From: Pholis gunnellus
Taxonomy: Eukaryota; Chordata; Actinopteri; Perciformes; Pholidae
DNA: 64,000 nucleotides
Direction: 5' to 3'
NCBI GenBank assembly: GCA_910591455.2
Contig: OU342817.1
Location: forward strand, 325,526-389,525
Position numbers and translations under genes: made by a program. Of this stretch, positions 11,299 to 35,200 are shown in pieces. The notes under the pieces are model-generated. The model did no database searches. It was not told where the DNA came from and saw only the letters and a program-made list of their open reading frames with translations. The first letter of the stretch is position 1; each line of letters opens with the position of its first letter.

Positions 11299-12207
11299 TT
11301 CACTCAGTTTGTTTGAGTTAGTTTGTTAAACTCAGTTTGTTTAAGTTAGTTTGTTAAACTCAGTTTGTTTGAGTTAGTTTGTTAAACTCAGTTTGTTTGA
11401 GTTAGTTTGTTAAACTCAGTTTGTTTGAGTTAGTTTGTTAAACTCAGTTTGTTTGAGTTAGTTTGTTAAACTCAGTTTGTTTGAGTTAGTTTGTTAAACT
11501 CAGTTTGTTTGAGTTAGTTTGTTAAACTCAGTTTGTTTGAGTTAGTTTGTTAAACTCAGTTTGTTTGAGTTAGTTTGTTAAACTCAGTTTGTTTGAGTTA
11601 GTTTGTTAAACTCAGTTTGTTTGAGTTAGTTTGTTAAACTCAGTTTGTTTGAGTTAGTTTGTTAAACTCAGTTTGTTTGAGTTAGTTTGTTAAACTCAGT
11701 TTGTTTGAGTTAGTTTGTTAAACTCAGTTTGTTTGAGTTAGTTTGTTAAACTCAGTTTGTTTGAGTTAGTTTGTTAAACTCAGTTTGTTTGAGTTAGTTT
11801 GTTAAACTCAGTTTGTTAAACTCAGTTTGTTTAAGTTAGTTTGTTAAACTCAGTTTGTTTGAGTTAGTTTGTTAAACTCAGTTTGTTTAAGTTAGTTTGT
11901 TAAACTCAGTTTGTTTGAGTTAGTTTGTTAAACTCAGTTTGTTTGAGTTAGTTTGTTAAACTCAGTTTGTTTGAGTTAGTTTGTTAAACTCAGTTTGTTT
12001 GAGTTAGTTTGTTAAACTCAGTTTGTTTGAGTTAGTTTGTTAAACTCAGTTTGTTTGAGTTAGTTTGTTAAACTCAGTTTGTTTGAGTTAGTTTGTTAAA
12101 CTCAGTTTGTTTGAGTTAGTTTGTTAAACTCAGTTTGTTTGAGTTAGTTTGTTAAACTCAGTTTGTTTGAGTTAGTTTGTTAAACTCAGTTTGTTTGAGT
12201 TAGTTTG
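11299..12207. repeat. 28-bp minisatellite with hairpin-forming unit
   Basis: About 32 very homogeneous copies of a 28-bp unit containing AACTCAGTTTGTTTGAGTT. The arms AACTCA and TGAGTT are inverted, giving a 6-bp stem and 7-bp loop in every copy. A single extra copy fragment lies 1.2 kb away at 13452-13480. Confidence 0.97.
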
Positions 12208-13199
12208 TAGCGAGGACCGTTCGGGGTTCCAGTGAGAACGTTTAGTGAAGAGCGTGTCGTAGAATGCACTTCTCAGAAACGAATGTAATGAATGCTACAC
12301 ATGTTATAAACACACTTAACGAAGAGATTCTGGGCAAAAGTATCATCCCAGCCATTTTACACACGTTACACAATTATACACAAACTAATATCATCAACTA
12401 GAAGATGCACCACAATATCACGTATTTTTCGCCATGACTCGACGAGCTACGCACTCCGGACAAAGCTACGAACACAAAGCTAAAAGCTAACACGGACGAC
12501 CAATATGTCAGAATCCAGAGAGATCTTCAGAACTTACAGCCAACGAGCAGCAGAACAACACACCGCTCCACCGCTAATCATCAGAAAGGCTTCTCACCGT
12601 GAGCAGACTTTCTTGAGGAGAACGTATAAATCCCAGCTTATTTAGATTCAAATATGGCTTCGACGTATATCCTGTGTGTTTCTAGACTGTTTCCTGGAGA
12701 AAGGGGGGTCAGACCGGCTCGGGGGAACGGGGGGGGAAGGATTTCAATTTTGGCGTTTTGGTTTTTACGCTCGGCTAGGCACGGCGCATTTTAGATTTTT
12801 ACTGACTAACAATTCTGTCAATCAACACCAGCTTACGCCCACTGTCTTCTTGAGACTCCGACGCGTCGAAGCAGGTGTCAATGACTGAAATTGACCAATC
12901 ATAGGCTGAGAAAGCCTCACATACACACACATGGAGACTGGAACTCAGACGAGAATCATCCAAGGTTCACTGGCTTAGAGGGCTCAGGCTGTCAACGTGA
13001 TGCCAAACTACTGTATTTGGATAGATTGAACACTATTAGTGATAAAACAAGTGAAATATATAGTTATATAGTATATACAATTACAATGGAACAGCTGGAA
13101 CAGCTGGTTCCAAAATGACAAATTAGCTTGACCTCGCCTGACCTCTCTGTACCAAAACCTCTCTAACGTTCTTCTGCTGCACTTCAACAAAGCCAACGT
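12208..13199. other. intergenic, nothing recognised
   Basis: Mixed-composition sequence with a G-rich patch at 12700-12740. No domain, splice-compatible exon or known transposon end was recognised. Confidence 0.5.
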
Positions 13200-13385
13200 T
13201 TGCTTTAGGGTGTTTAGGTATGTTTTAGGGTGTTTAGGGTGTTTAGGTATGTTTTAGGGTGTTTAGGGTGTTTAGGTATGTTTTAGGGTGTTTAGGTATG
13301 CTTTAGGGTGTTTAGGGTGTTTAGGGTGTTTAGGGTGTTTAGGGTGTTTAGGTATGTTTTAGGGTGTTTAGGTATGTTTTAGGAT
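13200..13385. repeat. TTTAGGGTG / TTTAGGTATGTT tandem array
   Basis: Alternation of the 9-bp word TTTAGGGTG with TTTAGGTATGT. Each 9-mer contains the vertebrate telomere hexamer TTAGGG, but with GTG or GTT spacers, so it is telomere-like rather than telomeric. Confidence 0.93.
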
Positions 13386-13480
13386 GACCACGGCCTCATT
13401 TCAAGAAATAATAACAATAAAAGAGCCTTTTTTCCAGGTCAATCTGAAAGTTAGTTTGTTTGAGTTAGTTTGTTAAACTC

Positions 13481-14145
13481 ATTAAACCAAAAGGTTAAAT
13501 GTATACATATAATTCATAATTGTAGTCCTTTAATAATTACAAACATGAATTTATACCTTAAAACTCCACCAGTTTACCTTATTTAATAATTTTTAACCCT
13601 TTAAAACCCTTTAAAAATATGTTAATAACTATTTTGACTTTAAAAAGTCTAAATGTATCAATATCTTCATTTAAAATAAAAAGTCATTCATTTATTTACT
13701 CTTTTGTCAGACTTATAAGTTAACATAAAACATACTGAAGGTGAGTTGAAATAATGAGATTTTAAAAAAGAAATAATTTTCAATGAAAGTACCAAAAAAT
13801 AACTCACATAAAAAAACATTTAATCTATTTATTCCATAAATATCAGGACAAATAAAAGAAACAATTATGATATAAGACGTTTAAAATGAGAAGAATACGT
13901 TTTATAAAGTGAAGACGTGTCGACATTTTATTTCTCCTCTGAAGCAGAAATAAGTGAAATGTAATAAAATAAAACGTTTGGACGGTCAGAGGTTTGTTTA
14001 AAGGTCGATGTGTCGATGACCTTTCAGTGTTTGGACGAATAAAACTGAAACATCGTCTTTGATTTAAATCATGATGTTTGTGTCCAGATATACAGAAACA
14101 CCTCCACATTATGATGTTTTATGTGTTTTTATTTATATATATGTA
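13481..14145. other. intergenic AT-rich, nothing recognised
   Basis: Strongly AT-rich. An 88-codon minus-strand frame at 13843-14109 shows no domain, and its composition follows the AT-rich background. Confidence 0.55.
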
Positions 14146-14225
14146 AAGTAATTAAATAGACATTTCATTACAGTCATTTAGCTGACGCTTTTATCCAAAA
14201 CGAATCCTAATACAATGGTACAATT
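14146..14225 (+). mobile_element. SINE-like teleost repeat fragment
   Basis: Carries CAGTCATTTAGCTGACGCTT and then TTATCCAAAACGA, a word string I recognise as one of the commonest dispersed fish repeats. A second diverged fragment is at 42203. The element class is not certain from this fragment. Confidence 0.6.
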
Positions 14226-14526
14226 TGCCTGATTTATAGAATGAAATACAAATAAACAAACATAACAGATAAATAATATCACAGCGCAAACATTACAGAG
14301 AACATAAGATTAAGTCTAACTGGTTGTTGGTATATGATGACGTCACTAAAGGCTTTAATCACGTCATCATTAACGAGCTTCAGCTCCGGTAGTGAGCTTT
14401 ATTCTGAAAAGCGGAAACGGAAGTAGTGGTTTCCCTGCTGCTGGTATTGTTGTTAGCTTTACGTCGGTGAAGTTCATTTACGTCAGTCAGCAGCTCGCGG
14501 GTCTCACTCCCCGACCCTCCGGAGAC

Positions 14527-28255
<13,729 letters not shown>

Positions 28256-28268
<13 letters not shown>

Positions 28269-28812
28269 CCCTCTACTGACGCTCTACTGAAGCTCTACTG
28301 AAGCTCTACTGACCCTCTACTGACGCTCTACTGAAGCTCTACTGAAGCTCTACTGAAGCTCTACTGACGCTCTACTGACGCTCTACTGAAGCTCTACTGA
28401 CCCTCTACTGAAGCTCTACTGAAGCTCTACTGAAGCTCTACTGACCCACTACTGACGCTCTACTGAAGCTCTACTGACGCTCTACTGAAGCTCTACTGAA
28501 GCTCTACTGACCCTCTACTGACGCTCTACTGAAGCTCTACTGAAGCTCTACTGACCCTCTACTGACGCTCTACTGAAGCTCTACTGACGCTCTACTGAAG
28601 CTCTACTGAAGCTCTACTGACCCTCTACTGACCCTCTACTGACGCTCTACTGAAGCTCTACTGACGCTCTACTGACGCTCTACTGAAGCTCTACTGACCC
28701 TCTACTGACCCTCTACTGAAGCTCTACTGACGCTCTACTGACGCTCTACTGACGCTCTACTGACGCTCTACTGAAGCTCTGACGCTCTGACGCTCTACTG
28801 ACGCTCTACTGA
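28256..28812. repeat. 11-bp minisatellite derived from the adhfe1 stop region
   Basis: About 50 copies of AGCTCTACTGA with CGC and CCC variants of the first bases. The first unit is the end of the coding sequence itself (AAG CTC TAC TGA encodes Lys-Leu-Tyr-stop). The array fills the 3' UTR and stops about 40 bp before the poly(A) signal. Confidence 0.97.
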
Positions 28813-28849
28813 CGTCACGTCATCAACATATATTTACATATAAATGTGA

Positions 28850-28855
28850 AATAAA
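28850..28855 (+). promoter_or_regulatory. adhfe1 poly(A) signal
   Basis: AATAAA about 580 bp after the adhfe1 stop, followed by a TTGTGTTT-rich stretch. Confidence 0.75.
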
Positions 28856-28869
28856 ACTTGTGTTTACAC

Positions 28870-29464
28870 GTCGGGTCGTCTTCTGTTTGTTTGTACTGCA
28901 TCCTGTAGGGTCCTTACTGGACCAGGACCTGGTCTAGGACCTGGTCCACGGATTCAAAACACTTCAGGTGTTTTTGGTACATTAATTTGGTGCTTCAAGG
29001 TTTTTAAACAAATGAATATTATCGACCAATTAGTTTTAATAATGACCCGATAAGAAGAGGTTCAACCAACCCGAGGACACACACTGTGTGTGTGTTAGTG
29101 TGTTAGTGTGTGTGTGTGTGTTAGTGTGTTAGTGTGTGTGTGTGTGTGTTGGTGAGTGTGTGAGTGTGTGAGTGTGTGTGTGTGTGTTAGTGTGTTAGTG
29201 AGTGTGTGTGTGTGTGTGTGTTAGTGTGTGTTAGTGTGTGTGTGTGTGTTAGTGTGTGTGTGTTAGTGTGATGTGAGTGTGTTTCTTAGGAGAGCCTCTC
29301 GTGTTAATCCGGTCTAATCTGATCCAGGAACACTTGTTATATAATCCTCACCTGACTGTGTTTAACTGGTTAAACCCTGAGATCAGAACATGAGCTGAAC
29401 ACAGAGTGACCCTGAACGCACCACAGAGCTGTCACACACCTGAGCTCACCTGTGTGAGAGCAGC
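28870..29464. other. intergenic between adhfe1 and vxn
   Basis: Holds a degenerate TGTGTTAG/TGTG microsatellite at about 29080-29275. The proximal promoter of vxn is presumably just upstream of 29465, but no element could be fixed. Confidence 0.6.
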
Positions 29465-31617
29465 ATGCAGCACATCTACAGGCAGAGCGACCTCCAGGTC
29501 TACACCACCGTCTTCTCTCCTCGAGGTAACGTACTGATCGTCTGTCACCACCGAGGATTGATGAAGTGATCGGTGTTCACGTCCTTCCTCCTGTCTGTCA
29601 GTGTGCAGGTCCGGGATCGGGTCCGGGACCGGGACCAGACATGTGGAGGAAGAGAAGGTGAAGAGAGGTCAAAGCTTTGTGTTTCTGTGGTAAATGAGTG
29701 CGTCTCCTCAGAGAAACAAGCCCTTAAATGACCCTCAACTAACCCGACATGAAACAAACTGAAAACACCTTCATCTCCACATGAACGGGAAATATTTAAC
29801 AACATGATGAACCGTGAGTCTTAAGGAGTCCACCTGTGTCTGTGGGGTTCTAACAGCTCCTTCTGGCGGTTTGTAGTCTTTTTTTGGTTGTTTCGAGTCT
29901 CTTTGTGGTTTTGAGTCTTTTTGTGGTTTTGAGTCTCTTTGTGGTTTTGAGTCTCTTTGTGGTTTTGAGTCTGGTTTTGAGTTTTTGTGGTTTTGAGTCT
30001 CTGGTTTTGAGTCTCTTTGTGGTTTTGAGTCTCTTTGTGGTCGTTTTCAGTCTCTTTGTGGTTTTGAGTCTTTGTGGTTTTGAGTCTCTTTGTGGTCGTT
30101 CTATGTCGGTTTTGAGTCTCACTATGACCAGGAAGTGGATCACAATGCTCCAGTTCTGAGGTCTTGACACTGACTTCCTTTTGAAGCACTGGGTGGTTTA
30201 TTGCATTATGAACATCCAGTTTTTAGGATCCATCTGAACCCAGAGATCTGTTGACAGGATGTCCATCAGTGATTGATCAGATCACTCTGCTGATCAATGA
30301 TCTGAACAGTGTGTTTGTGTTAACCAGGGTTACATCAGTGTGACCTCTGACCTCTGAGTATTTACAGCCTGCTGAGCTGAGCAGATATTTAAAGCAGATT
30401 AAGGATCCCAGACCAGGTCCCAACACTGAGCTCCAGCTGGTCCCTGCTGTGACGGAGGGCTGAGCTGAATTATATTGAATATCATTTAATTGACTTTTAA
30501 CAAAAGGACAAAGATAGCCAATGAATGTAGTCCATTAAACCATCACCGTGGATCTGATTGAACAATAAACAGACGAGCGAGTAAATTCATCTCAACATGA
30601 CTAAACACACCGAGGAGGAGGAGGGAGTCTTTGAACCCTTCTGGACTCTGATGGGCAGGTGGTGGCGGTGATGTAGCACCGGTCCAGCTGGCAGAAGGAG
30701 CTGGACCTGAACCAGACAGACCTAATCCAGGTTCTGTTTAAGGAGGATGAGATCAGGTCTCTGGTATCAGGTCTCTGGTCTCTGTCTGGTATCAGGTCTC
30801 TGGTCTCTGTCCGGTATCAGGTCTCTGGTCTCTGTCCGGTATCAGGTCTCTGGTCTCTGTCCGGTATCAGGTCTCTGGTCTCTGTCCGGTATCAGGTCTC
30901 TGTCTGGTATCAGGTCTCTGGTCTCTGTCTGGTATCAGGTCTCTGGTGGTCCTGACTCTGGTCTAGCTGCTGATTGGTCACTGTCTCTGTCCTGCAGGGG
31001 TCTGGAGCCCCCCCCCTGCTGGGGAGGAGGGGGTCGGTACCGGTTGCTATGATGACAGAAGGTGCCCCCTGTGGCTGCACGAGGTAACTACGGCAACAAC
31101 ACACGACGTCTTTGATGATATAAATATAATATAATAAATGTAATAAATGTTATAAATGTAATAAATGTAATAAATGTAATAAATATCATTTATAACCCGT
31201 AGTGGTCTTAGTACTCCGAGGCTGCTGAGGAAGAACAGCGTCCGTCAGCCTCTTGGACTCGATTGGTCCTCTGTGGCTCCTCCTCCTCACGGGTCCTCTG
31301 TGGCTCCTCCTCCTCACGGGTCCTCTGTGGCTCCTCCTCCTCACGGGTCCTCTGTGGCTCCTCCTCCTCACGGGTCCTCTGTGGCTCCTCCTCCTCACGG
31401 GTCCTCTGTGGCTCCTCCTCCTCCTCACGGGGCCTCTGTGGCTCCTCCTCCTCACGGGTCCTCTGTGGCTCCTCCTCCTCACGGGGCCTCTGTGGCTCCT
31501 CCTCCTCACGGGTCCCCCAGCCTCCTGCACCGCGTCCTGTCCAAGTCCAGGAGGAGGAGCTGCCCCCCCCCTCCTCTGGAGACCGGCTCCATCAACACCG
31601 CCTTCCAGCCGGACTAG
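29465..31617 (+). CDS. vxn: vexin-like protein (probable vxn)
   Basis: Vexin is a small vertebrate protein that promotes neurogenesis. Proposed exons: 29465-29525, 29602-29657, 30998-31083 and 31212-31617. Splice phases agree and total 202 residues, against 207 in human. The start MQHIYRQSDLQVYTTVFS aligns with the vexin start (MHQIYSCSD.., VFTTV). The end LLHRVLSKSRRRSC.. and ..NTAFQPD aligns with the vexin end (ILRKMW.RHKKKS.. and NSAFEAD). Position between adhfe1 and mybl1 on the plus strand is exactly that of human VXN. The middle is poorly conserved, so exons 2 and 3 are less sure. Other possible exons near 30600-30740 cannot be excluded. The last exon contains nine copies of the 9-residue repeat VAPPPHGSS, coded by a 27-bp minisatellite. 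Confidence 0.7.
29878..30118. repeat. 18-bp minisatellite in vxn intron
   Basis: About 13 irregular copies of TCTCTTTGTGGTTTTGAG. Open frames of leucine/valine/phenylalanine on the plus strand are translation of the repeat. Confidence 0.9.
30755..30957. repeat. 25-bp minisatellite in vxn intron
   Basis: About eight copies of a 25-bp unit with core GGTATCAGGTCTCTGGTCTC. It ends about 40 bp before the proposed exon at 30998. Confidence 0.93.
31264..31512. repeat. 27-bp coding minisatellite in vxn last exon
   Basis: Nine copies of a 27-bp unit (core GGCTCCTCCTCCTCACGGGT). One copy is 30 bp, so every length change keeps the reading frame. All three plus-strand frames and one minus-strand frame are open across it. 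Only the frame joined to the vexin-like C-terminus is taken as coding. Confidence 0.93.
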
Positions 31618-31671
31618 AGTGAACCGCTGACCTGTGAGTCACAGCTCAGGGAATAAGAGACGATGTTTGTT

Positions 31672-31693
31672 TTTATTGATCAGAACTTTATTA
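31672..31693 (-). promoter_or_regulatory. mybl1 poly(A) signal region
   Basis: TTTATT words on the plus strand near 31672 and 31688 read AATAAA on the minus strand, about 520 bp after the mybl1 stop. The mybl1 transcript thus ends about 55 bp from the vxn stop, tail to tail. Confidence 0.55.
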
Positions 31694-32201
31694 AACATCT
31701 TTGTGTGAAACAGAACAAAGGATCAATAACTGGAAAACATTTCATTCAAATAAAATCATTACAATCAACATTCAGCTCCTTAAGTTCACTTTGTTTCAAA
31801 TAAAGATTCAGACGTTGAGTTTTGATCTAAAGTGCAACATTTAGTTTGAATAAATATAAAGTGTCTGAGTTCATCCAGCAGACAGATTCAAGAAATAAAC
31901 AACAAACAATAATCAATACATCAATACATAGAAGCTTAAAAAGACCGTTCCTTTAAAAATATAAAAATATACTAAAAACTTCTGATGTCTTCAGTAAAAC
32001 TACAGTAAATGTCGTGTTTTTGTATAAAATACTGATTAAAGTACAGAAATAAAATGCGTGTCGACTGCTATAAATCAATAAAAGATGGCGGCTCTGTGCA
32101 GCGACCGGCTCATGATTCACCGGGGCCTCGGTGCTTCCTTCATCATGAGACCATCGTAAAAAGAGTCTCAGCTGATGAAGATGAAGGTGAAGGTGATGAT
32201 G

Positions 32202-35200
32202 TCATGGCTCCACGTAGAGGCGGGCCTGCTCCGTCAGGCTCAGCTGATCGTCTGTCTTCCCAAACATCAGCAGCTGTAACTCACCGTTCAGCTGTCAACA
32301 ACAACAACAACAACAATCAGGTTCACGTCATCCGTTCAACACGTCGGTGCGTCTCTTAACACCGTCTCACTTCCTGTCTGCGTCTCATTGGTTCCTGCTG
32401 TAGAGAGACTCTGTCGGGGACTATTTTCAGAGGCGGATGAATCTACTTTAGTGAGTATTTACATGTGGGAGTCACAATAGAGACAGTGAGAGGTCGTATT
32501 TTAATTTAAATAAAATGTTATTAATGACTCAAAGCACCAGAATCCTTGTGGTTCAGGTCTCAGGGTGTTAGAGGGTCAGTCCTCACCTCAAAGGGGTTCA
32601 TTCTGTATGCGGGACATTCTGGTGAGTGCAGGTAACCAACCGGCCGCTGACACCACAACACCTCCTTCTGCCCATCCAACGGGAAGCAGCCAAAGTCCTC
32701 ACAGCCCGGGACAGAGCTGGACTCCCTCTGGACCTGTAGACCAGAGCTGGACTCTCCCTGGACCTGTAGACCAGAGCTGGACTCTCCCTGGACCTGTAGA
32801 CCAGAGCTGGACTCCTCCTGGTCCTGTAAAACAGATCTGGACTCTCCCTGGACCTGCAGGATGGAGCTCAGCAGACTCTCTCCCTGGACCTGGAGGACAG
32901 AAGTCCAACATGTGTGGATGAGTCCGGACCCCTCACAGATCCCTGACTCAGGTGTTCACTGTGTGTTTGAAGGTAGAAGGTAGACCACGTTGAACAGGTG
33001 AGATCAGGTCTTTGATCAGGAACACCTGTTCAACTCGTTTACTCAAATATCCAATCAGCCAATCAGGTGGCAGGAGCTCAGGTTCCTGTGTGAGGACTTC
33101 AGACAGCGGCTCAGAGTTGTAGTTGTTGTTAGTTTAGATATTACTTGACTAGATCATTAGTATTAGAAGGTAATAAGCTCTGTTATAACAGCTGATATCA
33201 AACCTTCAGTGTCTCAGACTGCTGACGTTGTGAGTGAATGTTAATTATGAGACTTTATTATGGTTGGTTATTGGTCCATGTTCATAATCTTACTGACATT
33301 AATGATTCTATTGATGTCAATTGAATTGATGTTTTCATATTTGCTGATAACCAAACACTGTTGGATCCCAACACACACACACACATGGTGTGTAGGTTGT
33401 AGATGTGTGTGTGTGTGTGTGTGTCAGACCTCAGAGCTGCTGCTGGACTGAGGACTCTCAGGATTCACACTTGGCTCCTCCCACGTCACATTCATCCTGC
33501 CGCTCCAACAAACTGACCCCTGAACCACAAAGGAGACTCAACCCACAGCTCTAAAGGAGGCGAGCTTGTTTTACCACCCGGCTCCTCTCACCTCGGCCCG
33601 GCTCTTGTTGCTGATCTTCAGCGGGGTCGGTGTTTGAGGGGCCGGCGTCCACAGCGCTCTCACGCTGTCCCTGGTCTCTGAGGAAGTCCTGAACACAGTA
33701 AAGATAGATGAGCTCACTGAGTACAGTGTAACATGATGAATAAACATGAGCAGCCTGACGTACCGGCTGCAGTGCAGACAGCAGTGGTCCCTCTGGGTGG
33801 AGTGCTTCAGGGAGCAGACGGGGGTGGAGCTGAGAGCCGGGCTCTGTAACTTCAGATCCTCCACACCACACAGGCTGAGGAGCTGAACACAGACAGACTT
33901 CAGACGGACATTTCAGCAGGACTAACGGCAGCAGCGTCTCCAGCTGTCCTCACCTCAGAGGGGGAGAAGGTGCTGCTGATGAAGGAGGCTCCGTCCTCAC
34001 GGGTCACCAGCTGCTCCTTCAGGCCTGCAACCTGCAGACAACAACACCGTCACTGTTTCCAGCTCATTGAAGACAGTGAAGCTATGAACATGTGATGAAT
34101 GAGGAAGTGAATCTATGGTGTTAGCTAACTGAAGACTTTGAAACGCTGTCTTACATAACTCCTGCTCAGGTCCATGACCGACGGGTCGGCCTCCTCTCTG
34201 TCCAGACAGGTGGAGACAGACGAGGTCACTTCCTTTGGGCCACAGCTCCAGGTGTTCTGTGAGGTGAGATCAGGAGTATGTACATGTAGAGTCAACACAC
34301 ACAGCTTCTCTCCAGTCACAAACATATCTGAGGTGAACTAGAGCCTCAGCTGAGACGTACCGCCTCCATCAGCTCCACAGACGCCGTCAGCTCGCACATG
34401 CTCAGTGAGGAGCCGTAACCTGAGGAGGAGGCGGGGACGCAGACGTAGCACAGGTGAGCAGGGTTGGTCTGATCGCTGGAGGAGCAGCTGGACTCGTCCT
34501 TCACACTGGACAGACTGTCCCCCTGCTGGAGGAGAGACCACCAACACCACCATCACCATCATCACCATCATCACCATCACCACCAACACCATCATGAACA
34601 TCACCACCATCATGAACATCATCATCATCATCATGAACATCATCATCATCACCACCAACACCACCATCATCACCACCATCATGAACATCATCATTCTCAT
34701 CATTCTCATCATCATCATCATCATCATCACCATCATCACCACCATCATGAACATCATCATCATCATGAACATCATCATCATCATCATGAACATCATCATC
34801 ATCACCACCAACACCACCATCATCACCACCATCATGAACATCATCATTCTCATCATTCTCATCATCATCATCATCATCATCACCATCATCACCATCATCA
34901 TCACCATCATCACCACCGTCATGAACATCATCACCATCATCACCAACACCACCATCATCATCATCATCATCATCATCACCATCATCACCACCATCATGAA
35001 CATCATCATTCTCATCATTCTCATCATCATCATCATCATCATCACCATCATCACCATCATCATCACCATCATCACCACCGTCATGAACATCATCACCATC
35101 ATCACCAACACCACCATCATCATCATCACCATCATGATCATCATCACCATCATCACCAACACCACCATCATCATCATCACCATCATGATCACCATCATCA

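Noticed and set aside
12676..13196. Short frames of 62-75 codons on both strands
   Set aside because: No domain, no splice context, and length expected by chance.
30594..30755. Possible extra vxn exons (a Glu-rich frame from ATG at 30598, and ELDLNQTDLIQVL near 30702)
   Set aside because: No convincing acceptor-donor pair keeps the phase chain, and similarity to vexin is too weak.
31186..31630. Alternative plus-strand frames and an Arg-rich minus-strand frame over the vxn repeat
   Set aside because: They are open only because of the 27-bp repeat. Only one frame connects to the vexin-like C-terminus and upstream splice phase.
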